In this document: positions 45,400 to 55,381 of the stretch, in pieces
Layout of the letters: each line of letters begins with the position of its first letter
How positions within the stretch are numbered: position 1 is the stretch's first letter
Source: Mesobacillus subterraneus
GTDB taxonomy: Bacteria; Bacillota; Bacilli; Bacillales; Cytobacillaceae
Assembly: GCF_003937825.1 (NCBI RefSeq)
Contig: NZ_RSFW01000009.1
Coordinates: 186,001-250,000, forward strand
Direction of reading: 5' to 3'
Length of the DNA: 64,000 nt
Translations under genes and position numbers: made by a program
Notes under the pieces: model-generated
The model's database searches: none
The model's input: only the letters and a program-made list of their open reading frames with translations
Told to the model about the DNA's origin: nothing

Positions 45400-45429
45400 T
45401 TGTTTCTTATATTAAATGCGTACTATAAT
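45400..45429 (+). promoter_or_regulatory. sigma-A-like promoter of ytvI-type gene
   Basis: TTGTTT (45400-45405), 18-nt spacer, TATAAT (45424-45429); about 100 nt of leader before TTG 45531. Confidence 0.5.
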
Positions 45430-45530
45430 TTAAGTGTTAAGGATTTTTACTCTTTGACTTGTTGAAGAGTAAAGGATTCACTACATGTTTTTTATGGTGT
45501 ACTCTTCATGGGTATAGAAAGGAGATCCAA

Positions 45531-46589
45531 TTGTCCGGTATTTTTACAAAACGAACCATCATTATCGCATTTATCACCATCCTGGTGGCGGCAATCATGT
45601 TTATTATTCTTCCGGTATCCATCCCGCTGATTGCTGCGCTGATCACCGCCCTCTTCCTTGAACCTGCAGTAGTATATTTCCAAAAAAGGTTCAAGATTGG
45701 ACGAAGGCTGGCAGTATTGGGCATTTTTCTCCTGTTTGTTCTCCTGATTGTGGTTGCCGGCTACTTCCTGACAACAACGGCTGTTACGCAGGCAATTGAA
45801 CTGATTGACAATACACCTGTCTACATAAATGAAATTACGAATGCCTGGTATATGGCGCAGAACCGCTTTGTGGAAGCGGCAAATGACCTGCCAAGGGAAG
45901 TCGTAACAGAAATCAGCAGCCAGGCAGAGGATTTTCTCAATAAACTAAAGAATGACATGATCGCTTTCATCAATATAGATAACTTAAAGGCCTTGCTGAC
46001 CTATATTCCAAACTTTTTGATTAGCTTCCTTGTCTATCTGATCGCGTTATTTTTGTTCCTTCTGGAGCTTCCATCTTTAAGAAAACGTGTATATAGCCAT
46101 TTGACGGAAAGAACGGCTGATAAAGTTCACTTTATGACCTCCCGCCTTTCCTATGTGGTATTCGGCTTCTTGAAAGCCCAATTCCTCGTCAGTGTGATTA
46201 TTTTTGCTGTTTCTTTGATTGGATTGCTCTTCATTGCGCCGGAATATGCCATTGTGATGTCAGCGGTCATCTGGCTGATTGATTTCATTCCGCTGATTGG
46301 CTCCATCGTTATACTGGCGCCATGGTCTATCTTCCATCTGGCCACGGGAAGTGTCGCACTTGGGACGCAACTGGCGGTCCTCGCGGTCATATTATTGATC
46401 ATCAGGCGTACAGTCGAGCCAAAAGTGATGGGAAGCCATATTGGACTATCCCCATTATCCACACTGATCGCGATGTACCTCGGCTTGAAGCTATTCGGAT
46501 TCCTTGGCTTCGTCATTGGACCTTTAATCCTGATCGGCTTCAACTCTGCTAAAGAAGCAGGGATCATTAAAATGAAATTTAAGATTTGA
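45531..46589 (+). CDS. AI-2E family / sporulation membrane protein YtvI-type transporter
   Basis: 352 residues from TTG 45531 (AAAGGAGA five nt upstream). AI-2E (PerM) family: eight transmembrane helices, an extended central soluble loop (about 95-175), and the signature FLKAQFLVSVIIF and LIDFIPLIGSIVILAP. Resembles YtvI of Bacillus, a sporulation-associated membrane protein. Not at this place in B. subtilis. Convergent with the Eis-like gene. Confidence 0.82.
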   Translation: MSGIFTKRTIIIAFITILVAAIMFIILPVSIPLIAALITALFLEPAVVYFQKRFKIGRRLAVLGIFLLFVLLIVVAGYFLTTTAVTQAIELIDNTPVYINEITNAWYMAQNRFVEAANDLPREVVTEISSQAEDFLNKLKNDMIAFINIDNLKALLTYIPNFLISFLVYLIALFLFLLELPSLRKRVYSHLTERTADKVHFMTSRLSYVVFGFLKAQFLVSVIIFAVSLIGLLFIAPEYAIVMSAVIWLIDFIPLIGSIVILAPWSIFHLATGSVALGTQLAVLAVILLIIRRTVEPKVMGSHIGLSPLSTLIAMYLGLKLFGFLGFVIGPLILIGFNSAKEAGIIKMKFKI

Positions 46590-46600
46590 GAAACGAGAAA

Positions 46601-46627
46601 AAACCCGGGTGATAAACACCCGGGTTT
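46601..46627. terminator. bidirectional terminator, CCCGGG stem
   Basis: AAACCCGGGTG / CACCCGGGTTT with a 5-nt loop; A-run before and a T-poor tail after, so stronger for the minus strand. Confidence 0.75.
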
Positions 46628-46644
46628 CCTATTTGAAAAGAATA

Positions 46645-47817
46645 CTAGAAAAAATCGTAAAAGAATGACTTGAGGGCAGGAATCTTTTTCTCCAGTTCCA
46701 GTACTTCTGCAACATCTCCCTTAAGCAAATCGATCTCGAATAATTCCATGGGTCTCTTATATCCAAACAGAATTGCAGTAAGTGCGTTGATATTCAACTG
46801 CAGTCCACGCTGCGGCGGGGTAACACATGCACTACCTTCTTTTACAGGATAGAATTTCACCTCTTCCCGGCCAATCAGGTATGTACCGGTATTCCATTGA
46901 GCTGCCGGATCATCCAGATGAAGGAACACATTCTTTTCCGTTTTATTAAAAGGATAGGTCTCCAGCGCTTTTTCAGCATTTACAATCCTGCCCATGAAAT
47001 AGGGATAGATTTCAGTCTTAAGCTTAGGCTCTTTAAGGAAATACGGAAATGGCTCATGTGTGGAAAGCATGAGTTCTACACGATCCACCATAGAATCATG
47101 CTGGCAGATAAAATTCCATAAACCAACCCTTGATTCGTGGTCAAGCACGACCAGTTCCTCCACTTTCATAACATTGTCTTTCACTTCATATAACAGATAG
47201 CCTTTAGGTTCATCTTTAGCATTATAATAGACTGCTGCTGTTTGCGAGCCATAAATATTGTTGCTCCACCAGTCATTGTCCCTCACAAGCATTGCGCTAT
47301 GTTTCTCAGCAAACTGGTTATAGATGTTCTCTACATCAAAACAGTGGTTCTTTTCTATATACCTTTTAATCTGTCCCGCCTGGGGCTTTAAAGGTTTTAA
47401 ATCAATCTTTTCAATTGTTACTTTCCTTCTGTCTGAAATAACTTCCCAGCCGAACCTTCTATAAAAGTCGATTTGAAATGGATGCAGGAAGGAAACAATG
47501 TTTCCATCATCATTCATATCCACCAACGATCTCTTCATAAGAGCGTTCACATATCCCTTTCTGCGGTGCTCAGGGTAAGTGGCCACCCCTGCAATCCCAC
47601 CCATTTTCCACTCCTGCTTGCCCACTTTTACATTCAGAGAAAGGATATGCAATTTCGACGCTAATTCTTCTCCTTCAAAAATCCCAAGCAGCCTATGTTT
47701 TTTTAATGTCTCAAGGCGCTTTGGAATATCATTTTCCGGCACTTGGTATTGAAAAGCATACATCGACAGATTCATCGATTGTAAGTAATGTTCTTCCGAT
47801 AAAACTTTAATATCCAA
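46645..47817 (-). CDS. Eis-like GNAT acetyltransferase with sterol-carrier C-domain
   Basis: 390 residues from TTG 47817 (GGGGG nine nt upstream). N-terminal GNAT domain with GGIAGVATYPEHRRKGYVNAL (in two parts, the R/QxxGxG motif as HRRKGYV), a second GNAT-like domain with WWSNNIYG, and a C-terminal SCP2-like region with FYPVKEGSACVTPP. This three-part layout is that of Eis-type enhanced intracellular survival acetyltransferases, which in some species acetylate aminoglycosides or polyamines. Substrate cannot be told. Confidence 0.85.
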   Translation of the reverse strand: MDIKVLSEEHYLQSMNLSMYAFQYQVPENDIPKRLETLKKHRLLGIFEGEELASKLHILSLNVKVGKQEWKMGGIAGVATYPEHRRKGYVNALMKRSLVDMNDDGNIVSFLHPFQIDFYRRFGWEVISDRRKVTIEKIDLKPLKPQAGQIKRYIEKNHCFDVENIYNQFAEKHSAMLVRDNDWWSNNIYGSQTAAVYYNAKDEPKGYLLYEVKDNVMKVEELVVLDHESRVGLWNFICQHDSMVDRVELMLSTHEPFPYFLKEPKLKTEIYPYFMGRIVNAEKALETYPFNKTEKNVFLHLDDPAAQWNTGTYLIGREEVKFYPVKEGSACVTPPQRGLQLNINALTAILFGYKRPMELFEIDLLKGDVAEVLELEKKIPALKSFFYDFF

Positions 47818-47883
47818 GCTGATCTTCCCCCTTTTTGTCACTATATACATTCGAGTTTTATCGCAAATATCCCTGCAAAAGAA

Positions 47884-47908
47884 AAAACATTGCTGATTGC
47901 AATGTTTT
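47884..47908 (-). terminator. terminator after ctaM
   Basis: AAAACATTGC / GCAATGTTTT with 5-nt loop; minus strand continues TTTCTTTTGC. Confidence 0.75.
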
Positions 47909-47920
47909 CCCAACCTCTTA

Positions 47921-48385
47921 TTAAGTTCCAAGGATAGCCTTGATCACAGAAGTTGTTTCTCCGCCTTCATAAAAAACATAGAGGAGAAGATAAACAGCAA
48001 CACCTGTAATAGCTGTGAAGAACCAGATGACACTTGTAATCGGCCCGAGCTTCCTGTGGCGCTCCAGCTTGTTTTTATAACCAGTATACAGAGATGTGAT
48101 TCCCAGCACCGCTCCAATAGTCGCGAGTGTGATGTGGAAGATCAAAAATAAAGTGTAATAGATTTTGATGTCATCGGGTCCGCCAAAGGAAGTATTTCCA
48201 ATGAAGATGGTCCTTGATGCATAAATGACAAAAAATATTATGGCAAAAATCCCTGCCAATGTCATGGTTTTCTGATGCTTTTCGATTTTTCTTTGTTTTA
48301 TCTGTGCCCAGCCAATAGCCACAAAGATAGCGCTCAAAACTATGAACGTCGTGCTGATCGTTGGCAAGATCGGTAAATTAGACAT
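47921..48385 (-). CDS. ctaM: DUF420 cytochrome oxidase maturation protein CtaM
   Basis: 154 residues, four to five transmembrane helices with conserved His (EKHQKTM, FHITLA, LERHRKLG). Matches DUF420; in Staphylococcus aureus CtaM is needed for heme-copper oxidase assembly. B. subtilis YozB is the counterpart next to ctaG. It is on the same strand as ctaG but separated from it by a terminator and 334 nt. Confidence 0.87.
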   Translation of the reverse strand: MSNLPILPTISTTFIVLSAIFVAIGWAQIKQRKIEKHQKTMTLAGIFAIIFFVIYASRTIFIGNTSFGGPDDIKIYYTLFLIFHITLATIGAVLGITSLYTGYKNKLERHRKLGPITSVIWFFTAITGVAVYLLLYVFYEGGETTSVIKAILGT

Positions 48386-48487
48386 ATCGTTTCCCTCTCA
48401 ATCATTATTTCTCCATAAGATTAATTGTATGTGACCTACCCTGATTTTTCAATCATTGAGTGGCAATAATGTAATAAAAATATCAGG

Positions 48488-48655
48488 CCGGATTTACTAG
48501 TAAAAAGGCTTTTTTCGTAAACGTTGTTGCTTTCAGGCCCAAGAGTAAAAATCGGCATCTGAATTTTAACGATTTTCCTGCCTTTTAGCAAGAAAATGCG
48601 CCCCTAAGCCCCGTTAAAAAGCGAGTGAAGGGTTAAGTACGAAAAAACAAAAAAA
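48488..48655. other. unexplained non-coding stretch between ctaG and ctaM
   Basis: About 170 nt with short complementary pieces (AAAAAGGC...GCTTTTTTCG, CCTTTTAGCAAGAAAA, CCCCTAAGCCCCG). It has the look of a dispersed element, GC-mixed and without an open frame, but I cannot fold it confidently or name it. Confidence 0.25.
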
Positions 48656-48680
48656 CATGCGGAAACAACCATTAATAAAA

Positions 48681-48707
48681 AGGCTTCCCTCTAGTAATGG
48701 GAAGCCT
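48681..48707 (-). terminator. terminator after ctaG
   Basis: AGGCTTCCC / GGGAAGCCT with a 9-nt loop; minus strand continues TTTTATTAATG. Confidence 0.8.
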
Positions 48708-48719
48708 GCCATATCAACT

Positions 48720-49631
48720 TTATTTAACAGTCTGCGGAGCGCTGGCAAGATTGATTGCATCTTGTTCAGACTGACGTTCTTCTTCATTGCGGAACCATTG
48801 GAAGAATGCATATCCAAGGAAGATGCCATAGACAATTTCCTGAATGACCTTCATGATGACCCCACCCAGCTGCTGGTCATGAAGGAGCGAAATTGAGCTG
48901 AACATTTCCGGACCGCTTAAATCCAGTGAAGACAGCATCGTCGGCGGAACACATAATTTAAGTGCCTCACCCCAGGCATTCGGATCCGAAAATGTCGCAT
49001 ACATTGGGGTATCAGCAAAAATGATCAATGCACACGCTGGAGTGATTAAAACACCATCAGCGAAGATATAGCCCATTTTCTTTACCCCTGACAATGTCTG
49101 GTATTCTTCAAGTTTATTGATGAGCGGCCACCACATGAACATCGCCAGTACAAAAAGAACGGAGGTATAACCTGCATGAACCCACATATTCGTTTTTACG
49201 TAATCAAAAACCAGCGGAATATGATAAATAGAAAATATTCCGTTGAACATGATCAAGGCGATAAGCGGCTTGGTGAAGAAGCGAAATAACGGGTCTACAG
49301 CCGGCAATGATAAAAACGCTCTCCACAGCCAATTAGGCAATCCGAAAATCAATAATGGAGGAACAACAAGATAAAGTACGGCCATTTGGATCATATGCAT
49401 ATAAAAAGTGATATGTGCCATCAAATCTACAGGTGATCCCTTTATGATATAAAGCACTAGCACAGCGGATGTAAAGTAAGCAGCCTGTTTCCTGGTTGCC
49501 GGTACACCATCCTTAAAACGATGATAATATTTGAATGCCACCAAATAATATGCAACCAGCAGAGCTGCCATGACAAGCATAAAAACCGGGCTCCAGAGGG
49601 CCCTGAACCCGAATATATCCAGAGTAAGCAT
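48720..49631 (-). CDS. ctaG: cytochrome c oxidase assembly factor CtaG
   Basis: 303 residues, seven or eight transmembrane helices; HITFYMHMIQMAVLYLVVPP and FDYVKTNMWVHAGYTSVLFV contain the conserved His residues of the caa3_CtaG family, thought to deliver copper. Last gene of the cta cluster but behind a terminator after ctaF. Confidence 0.95.
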   Translation of the reverse strand: MLTLDIFGFRALWSPVFMLVMAALLVAYYLVAFKYYHRFKDGVPATRKQAAYFTSAVLVLYIIKGSPVDLMAHITFYMHMIQMAVLYLVVPPLLIFGLPNWLWRAFLSLPAVDPLFRFFTKPLIALIMFNGIFSIYHIPLVFDYVKTNMWVHAGYTSVLFVLAMFMWWPLINKLEEYQTLSGVKKMGYIFADGVLITPACALIIFADTPMYATFSDPNAWGEALKLCVPPTMLSSLDLSGPEMFSSISLLHDQQLGGVIMKVIQEIVYGIFLGYAFFQWFRNEEERQSEQDAINLASAPQTVK

Positions 49632-49741
49632 TATTTTTCACCCCGTCCATTTTTAGAACTTTACTCTCATTATACTTCCAAAGGTATGGAACATCAACGG
49701 AATGGCCTTTCCATTAAATGCTAGTATGCTCCGACTCATAG

Positions 49742-49770
49742 AAAAAATCGGCTTTGTCGGCCGATTTTTT
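49742..49770 (-). terminator. terminator after ctaF
   Basis: AAAAAATCGGC / GCCGATTTTTT with a short loop; perfect stem and T-run on either strand. Confidence 0.85.
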
Positions 49771-49789
49771 CATGAATGTAAACTTTAGA

Positions 49790-50125
49790 TTACCACCAGA
49801 TGATGGTTGTGAACGCCAGGATTGTTACAGCACCAACTACCACACCTGAATATAGGAACAATGCAGGTGCTTCATGGCCTTTGTGGCTCATGTGCATGAA
49901 ATAGTATAGCTGGAAAATTACCTGGACAACAGCAAGCAAAAGGATGAACGGAACTGTGAACCAGCCTGAGAATCCTTCATAGCCCACTGCAACGAATGCA
50001 ACGATTGTCAAGAAAATCATCAATGTGAAGGAAACGATTTGATATCTCATTTCTTCCGCACTTTTTTTGCGGCGGTATGCGACATCCACTCTTGGGTTCC
50101 CTGAACTTGGTTGTTGATTAGCCAT
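49790..50125 (-). CDS. ctaF: cytochrome c oxidase subunit IV CtaF
   Basis: 111 residues, three transmembrane helices; VQVIFQLYYFMHMSHKGHE is the COX4-prokaryotic (CyoD-like) signature. Subunit of the caa3-type oxidase. 4 nt after ctaE. Confidence 0.95.
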   Translation of the reverse strand: MANQQPSSGNPRVDVAYRRKKSAEEMRYQIVSFTLMIFLTIVAFVAVGYEGFSGWFTVPFILLLAVVQVIFQLYYFMHMSHKGHEAPALFLYSGVVVGAVTILAFTTIIWW

Positions 50126-50129
50126 CAGT

Positions 50130-50759
50130 TTATCCCACCATTCCCATTAGATATACTACTGTGAAGATGAATACCCAGACAACGTCGATAAAGTGCCAGT
50201 ATAGGCTGGCTACATAAAACTTTGGAGCGTTGTACAGGTTCAATCCACGTTTAGAGTTACGGACCATCAATGTAATGATCCAAGCCAAACCAAATGCAAC
50301 GTGACCTCCGTGGAAGCCTACCAGTGTATAGAAGGCTGACCCGAACGCACTGCTAGTGAAAGTGTGTCCAAACGCATGTACATAGTGATAGAACTCATAA
50401 ATCTCAAGCACAAGGAACGCAGCACCAAGGGCAACTGTCAATCCAAGCCATAATTGCATTTTCTTGAAGTTGAAGTTTTTCATATGGTACATCGCGTACA
50501 CACTTGTTAATGAGCTTGTCAAAAGCAGCATTGTAGCCGCGAATGCAAGCGGGATTTCAAAGATATCCTTTGCCAGAGCGTGGTCTGCGCTAGGTACCTT
50601 ATCCTTTAGTGCAAGATATGTTGCGAACAAAGTCGCGAACAATACTGTTTCTCCACCAAGGAAGAACCAGAAGCCTAAAAACTTGTTTTTTGCTTCGAGG
50701 GTCGCTTTTTCAGGCTCGGCAGGCCATGTTTCATAAGTGAATTTTTCTTCAGCTTGCAT
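50130..50759 (-). CDS. ctaE: cytochrome c oxidase subunit III CtaE
   Basis: 209 residues, five transmembrane helices; FWFFLGGETVLFATLFATYL and LYWHFIDVVWVFIFTVVYLM are subunit III signatures, with GFHGGHVAFG between. Start overlaps the ctaD stop by one base. Confidence 0.96.
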   Translation of the reverse strand: MQAEEKFTYETWPAEPEKATLEAKNKFLGFWFFLGGETVLFATLFATYLALKDKVPSADHALAKDIFEIPLAFAATMLLLTSSLTSVYAMYHMKNFNFKKMQLWLGLTVALGAAFLVLEIYEFYHYVHAFGHTFTSSAFGSAFYTLVGFHGGHVAFGLAWIITLMVRNSKRGLNLYNAPKFYVASLYWHFIDVVWVFIFTVVYLMGMVG

Positions 50760-52630
50760 TATGCCTTTACCCCCTTATCATTATCATCATCCATTAAATC
50801 TTCTTTATGAATATGGAATCCATGGTCATCCTTAATTGAACGGACGAACATTGCTCCCAATGTAACGGCCATACCAAGGATCAGGACTAGCAGTCCCCAG
50901 CTAGTTTCAGCGCGGTACATCGCACCGAATGCTGCAATGAACAGACCAAGTGAAATGACAAATGGAATGAAAGAGTTGTTTGGCATATGGATGTCGCCAA
51001 GCGGTTCTGCAGGCGTCATACCGTTTTTGCCTTCCATTTTTTCAAGCCAGTAAGCATCCAATCCACGAACAAGTGGAAGCTGCTTGAAGTTGTAGAATGG
51101 CGGCGGTGAAGCAATTGCCCATTCAAGTGTACGTCCGTCGCCCCAAGGGTCATTTCCAACTTTTTCGTTTTTAACTTGTGTCATGATCACGTTGATCAAA
51201 AGAACGATTGTTGCGATTGCCATGAAGATGGCACCGATTGAACTGATCAGGTTACCAGTTTCAAGTCCCTGTCCAGGAAGGAATGTGAAGATACGGCGAG
51301 GCATCCCCATCAAACCAAGGAAGTGCTGGATGAAAAACGTCAGGTGGAAACCAATCAGGAATAACCAGAAAGTAACCTTACCAAGAGTTTCATTCAGCAT
51401 TGTGCCAAACATTTTTGGCCAGTACAGGTGAGCGCCTGCGAATAGAGCGAATACGACACCACCAACGATTACGTAGTGGAAGTGAGCAACAACGAAATAG
51501 CTGTCGTGATACTGATAGTCAGCAGCAGCAGATGCAAGCATGACACCAGTTACACCACCGGCTACGAAGGATGGGATGAAGGCTACTGCCCAAAGCATCG
51601 GAGTTGTGAACTTGATGCTTCCGCCCCACATCGTGAACATCCAGTTAAAGATTTTGATACCAGTAGGAACAGCAATGGCCATTGTCGCTACAGCGAAAAT
51701 CGCGTTTGCGATTGGTCCAAGACCAGTTGTGAACATATGGTGAGCCCATACCATGAATCCAAGGAAACCGATCAATACGGTCGCGAATACCATGGATGAG
51801 TAACCGAAAAGTCTTTTTCTAGAGAAGATTGCAAAAATCTCAGAGAAAATACCGAAAGCCGGCAAGATCAGGATGTATACTTCAGGGTGACCAAAAATCC
51901 AGAAAAGGTGTTCCCAGATGATGGTATTACCACCGTTTGCTACATCAAAGAAATTAGAACCAAACATACGATCGAAGATCAATAAGAACAATCCAACTGT
52001 CAATGGAGGGAATGCGAAAAGAATCAGAGCTGATGTTACAAAAGTTGCCCAAGTGAACATCGGCATACGCATATAAGTCATACCTGGTGCTCGCATGTTA
52101 ACGATCGTCACCAGGAAGTTGATCCCCCCGATTAGTGTACCCGCACCGGAAATCTGCAACCCAAGTGCGTAGAAGTCGATACCATGGGTTTCAGACGCCA
52201 TTGCAAGAGAAGCGTAAGAAGTCCAACCAGCATCAGGTGCTCCCCCAAGGAACCATGAAAGGTTAAGGAATACTCCACCAAAGAAGAACAACCAGAACCC
52301 TAAAGAGTTCAGGAATGGAAATGCAACGTCACGCGCTCCAATTTGAAGAGGCATGACAGCATTCATAAAGGCAAACACCAGTGGCATCGCCGCAAGGAAA
52401 ATCATCGTTGTTCCGTGCATCGTCAGGATTTCATTGTAAAAACCTGCGCTTACAAAATCATTGTTAGGTACAGCCAGCTGGATACGGATGAACAAAGCTT
52501 CAAGTCCGCCAAGGATGAAGAAGAATCCGCCAGCAATTAGATAAAGGATCGCGATTTTCTTATGGTCAACCGTTGTCAGGTAGTCCCATAAAACAGCGCC
52601 GAATCCCTTTTTCTGAGCATAGGTACTCAC
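50759..52630 (-). CDS. ctaD: cytochrome c oxidase subunit I CtaD
   Basis: 623 residues. Heme-copper oxidase catalytic subunit; 12 core helices plus a C-terminal extension of one or two helices and the YDxxW... tail. WEHLFWIFGHPEVYILILPA holds the CuB His and the crosslinked Tyr pair (HPEVY), WAHHMFTTG the other two CuB His, and HFHYVIVGG the heme a and a3 ligands. Presence of the HPEVYI Tyr and a K-channel-like pattern puts it with A-family caa3 oxidases. Cotranscribed with ctaC, ctaE and ctaF. Confidence 0.98.
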   Translation of the reverse strand: MSTYAQKKGFGAVLWDYLTTVDHKKIAILYLIAGGFFFILGGLEALFIRIQLAVPNNDFVSAGFYNEILTMHGTTMIFLAAMPLVFAFMNAVMPLQIGARDVAFPFLNSLGFWLFFFGGVFLNLSWFLGGAPDAGWTSYASLAMASETHGIDFYALGLQISGAGTLIGGINFLVTIVNMRAPGMTYMRMPMFTWATFVTSALILFAFPPLTVGLFLLIFDRMFGSNFFDVANGGNTIIWEHLFWIFGHPEVYILILPAFGIFSEIFAIFSRKRLFGYSSMVFATVLIGFLGFMVWAHHMFTTGLGPIANAIFAVATMAIAVPTGIKIFNWMFTMWGGSIKFTTPMLWAVAFIPSFVAGGVTGVMLASAAADYQYHDSYFVVAHFHYVIVGGVVFALFAGAHLYWPKMFGTMLNETLGKVTFWLFLIGFHLTFFIQHFLGLMGMPRRIFTFLPGQGLETGNLISSIGAIFMAIATIVLLINVIMTQVKNEKVGNDPWGDGRTLEWAIASPPPFYNFKQLPLVRGLDAYWLEKMEGKNGMTPAEPLGDIHMPNNSFIPFVISLGLFIAAFGAMYRAETSWGLLVLILGMAVTLGAMFVRSIKDDHGFHIHKEDLMDDDNDKGVKA

Positions 52631-52660
52631 AGTTTTACCTCCCTTTCAAACAAATCCCCA

Positions 52661-53734
52661 TTATTTCTGGACTTTCAAGCCCATCAGATATTCTGTTAAT
52701 GCATCAAGTTCAGTATCAGAAAGCTCAGGATACTTGCCAGTCATTTTGTTTGCCGGCTTGTATGCTTCTGGGTCTTCCAGCCACTTCTTGATATTTTCTT
52801 CTGACATATCCAGGACGCCAGCTACACGTGAGCGTTCACCGAAGTTAGTCAAGTTAGGGCCTACACGAGCTGCTTCCGGAGCTGTGTTTGCCGGAGTGAC
52901 GGCATGGCATCCGATACAGCTGTTGTTGAAGATTTCCTGTCCTTGTTGTGCAGTTTGAGTTTCTGCCTGAACAGGCTCTTCAACTGCTTTCATATCAGCA
53001 ACCCATTGATCGAATTCAGCTCTGGATAGTGCCTTAACTTTGAAATCCATCAACGCGTGAGAAGGTCCGCAAAGCTCAGCACATTTTCCATAGAAAAGTC
53101 CGCCAGCCTCGTCAGCACCCTTGCTGTCGAATTCAAGCCAAAACTTATTGACGTTATCAGTGTTCGTATCCATCTTTCCGCCAGCAGAAGGAATCCAGAA
53201 TGAGTGCTTAACATCCGAAGCCTTCAGGTTAAAGTAAACCTTTTCATCAGTTGGAACAACTAAATCCTGGCTTGTGATGATTTCTTCATTTGGATATTCA
53301 AATTCCCACCAGTAAAGATTTGCGCGTACGTTGACAACTAATGCATCTGTTTTCCCGTCAGCGTTCTTCTTTTCCATTGGAGAGACGTCCGCAAGCTTGA
53401 ATGTTGCAGCAACTGTAGGAACAGCAAGAATCAGAAGCAATAAGATCGGGATAACAGTCCAAAGGATCTCCAGCTTGTGGCTTCCTTCAACCTGCTTAGG
53501 AATTTCATTGTCATTCTTCCTGCGGAATTTCATAATGACATAAATAAAAATGATTGTGACGACAGCAATTACTCCCACCATAATCGCTGTACTCAATAGC
53601 ATGAGTTCATACTGGGATTGAGCAACTTCACCTGCCGGTCTTAATGTAGACAGGAATGGCTCACCACAGCCGGACAAGACTAATGCCATCATTGCGAACA
53701 AAGACAGCAGACGCCATTTAGCAAGCATCTTCAT
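52661..53734 (-). CDS. ctaC: cytochrome c oxidase subunit II with fused cytochrome c, CtaC
   Basis: 357 residues: lipoprotein signal peptide with lipobox LSGC (Cys22), two transmembrane helices, the CuA domain with CAELCGPSHALM (two Cys, His and Met ligands), and a C-terminal cytochrome c domain with the heme site CIGCH (about 275) and Met ligand region NKMTGKYP. The fusion defines a caa3 oxidase. ATG 53734. Confidence 0.97.
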   Translation of the reverse strand: MKMLAKWRLLSLFAMMALVLSGCGEPFLSTLRPAGEVAQSQYELMLLSTAIMVGVIAVVTIIFIYVIMKFRRKNDNEIPKQVEGSHKLEILWTVIPILLLLILAVPTVAATFKLADVSPMEKKNADGKTDALVVNVRANLYWWEFEYPNEEIITSQDLVVPTDEKVYFNLKASDVKHSFWIPSAGGKMDTNTDNVNKFWLEFDSKGADEAGGLFYGKCAELCGPSHALMDFKVKALSRAEFDQWVADMKAVEEPVQAETQTAQQGQEIFNNSCIGCHAVTPANTAPEAARVGPNLTNFGERSRVAGVLDMSEENIKKWLEDPEAYKPANKMTGKYPELSDTELDALTEYLMGLKVQK

Positions 53735-53836
53735 AGCTTAATTAAACCCCTCTTTCGTAGAAAATCTAATAAATTTGTTTTGAAAAAAATATATGGAAAA
53801 ATCCGCTCTAGCAAAGAGTGAATCTCCTAACAAAGA

Positions 53837-54763
53837 TTAAATAAGTGTGACAATTACCATAGCGACAAACATGACCGTTAAGTATTGTAAAGAATATACA
53901 AACATCAGTTTTGCCCATTTCATATCATCTTTAAGCTTTAGCAGATAGAATCCCAATGCAAGCCAGCCGATATTCAAGGCGGTCGCAAGAACCATGAACG
54001 GAATTCCAAGTTCAGGAAGGAAGAATGGCAATGGAAGCAATGCTGCTACCCAGAGGAAAATCGATCTTTTCGTAGCCTTGAATCCTTTGACTACTGGAAG
54101 CATCGGAATTCCTGCTGCCCTGTACTCCTCTACTCTCCTCATTGCCAGTGCATAAAAGTGAGGCGGCTGCCAGATGAATACGATGGCGAAAAGCATCCAT
54201 GCCATGATATCAAGGTTGGCATCAACTGCAGCCCAGCCGATTAGCGGAGGCACTGCCCCTGAGATACTCCCGACAATTGTGTTTGATACATATAGCCTTT
54301 TTGACCACATTGTATATAGAACTACATAACTAAAAACTCCAAACAGGCCGATCACGGCTGCAGTTATGGTAGTGGTAAACAAGAACGCAGTTCCTGCACC
54401 AATCAGCAGGAAACTCATCAAGGCAACTTTCCCAGGCTGGACCCGTCCAGTAACAGTCGGTCTTCCCTTGGTCCGTTCCATCAGATGATCGATATCCCTG
54501 TCAATATAGTTGTTAAGGCTGCAGGATCCAGCAACGATCAGCGAAGAACCTATCAATGTTGCCAGTATTAAATCGATATTATCCAGGAAACGCGCACCGC
54601 TGAAGTGAAGTGCCAGCCAAAGACCTGTAAAAGTCGTCATCGCATTGGAGTTAACAATCCCTACTTTAATTAGTGCAAGAAAGTCTTTCATCATTGTTTT
54701 TTCCCCGACCACAGGCTGCCCGTTTTCCAATACAGCTTCAGACAAAGCTTTTGAATTAGACAT
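53837..54763 (-). CDS. ctaB: protoheme IX farnesyltransferase (heme O synthase) CtaB
   Basis: 308 residues, UbiA family, eight or nine helices. Converts heme b to heme o. Prenyl-diphosphate/Mg motif NNYIDRDID (about 85) and the second polar loop [17 protein letters not shown] are intact. Divergent from ctaA over 618 nt. ATG 54763 after AGGAGG. A ResD-like site lies upstream. Confidence 0.96.
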   Translation of the reverse strand: MSNSKALSEAVLENGQPVVGEKTMMKDFLALIKVGIVNSNAMTTFTGLWLALHFSGARFLDNIDLILATLIGSSLIVAGSCSLNNYIDRDIDHLMERTKGRPTVTGRVQPGKVALMSFLLIGAGTAFLFTTTITAAVIGLFGVFSYVVLYTMWSKRLYVSNTIVGSISGAVPPLIGWAAVDANLDIMAWMLFAIVFIWQPPHFYALAMRRVEEYRAAGIPMLPVVKGFKATKRSIFLWVAALLPLPFFLPELGIPFMVLATALNIGWLALGFYLLKLKDDMKWAKLMFVYSLQYLTVMFVAMVIVTLI

Positions 54764-54935
54764 CCTTATCCTCCTTCATCCTCTTTCTTGTATCATCCCA
54801 TATGCGAATTTTTACAAAAAAAAGAAGAGTATTTTCGTGCTTTATATGCCTGATAGTTTTCACTATTATCATTGTGTTAAGGCTGTTAAATGTTTGTGTA
54901 GAAAAATAACACCCACGTTGTATATTAAATCACAC

Positions 54936-54955
54936 TTCACAACTTTTTTGTGAAT
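54936..54955. promoter_or_regulatory. ResD-like palindrome upstream of ctaB
   Basis: TTCACAA (54936-54942) and TTTGTGAAT (54947-54955) make an inverted pair. TTTGTGAAT is the sequence I recall for B. subtilis ResD, which activates ctaA and ctaB under low oxygen. Remaining parts of the 618-nt ctaB-ctaA gap show no strong structure and no credible gene. Confidence 0.4.
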
Positions 54956-55381
54956 TTTTTTTGAACAAAATTTGACTAATTTGTGTCTTACCGCCATTAT
55001 CCATAAACTTCATTTTTATTGCAAGGAATTATCACTCAAATCCCAGGAGATTATTTTTGATCTCCAATCATCTCGGATTACATATTTTTGGATAATATTT
55101 TCTTGATTGCCAAATGGCTGGTATGTATACCTCGAAATGTCCATAGTCCCCTGTTTACTTAAGCAATTTGCCAGTAAAAGAACATAATGTCCATATGAGA
55201 GATGCAGTATTGATTAAAAGGATTTTATTGTGTAGTATCTTAAGTATTGTTTTCTATCCTTTTTCGTCAAAATTCGTTATTATAGGAGTAGAATTTCTTC
55301 TATTCTGCACGATTCTTTTATTATACATGTCAAGTTTATTATTTGACAACTTATCGAACTATGAATAAGCAGGTGATGTTA

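Noticed and set aside
55168-55368. 66-codon hydrophobic plus-strand frame before ctaA
   Set aside because: No ribosome site at any start codon, AT-rich, and it overlaps the ctaA ribosome site region; probably chance.
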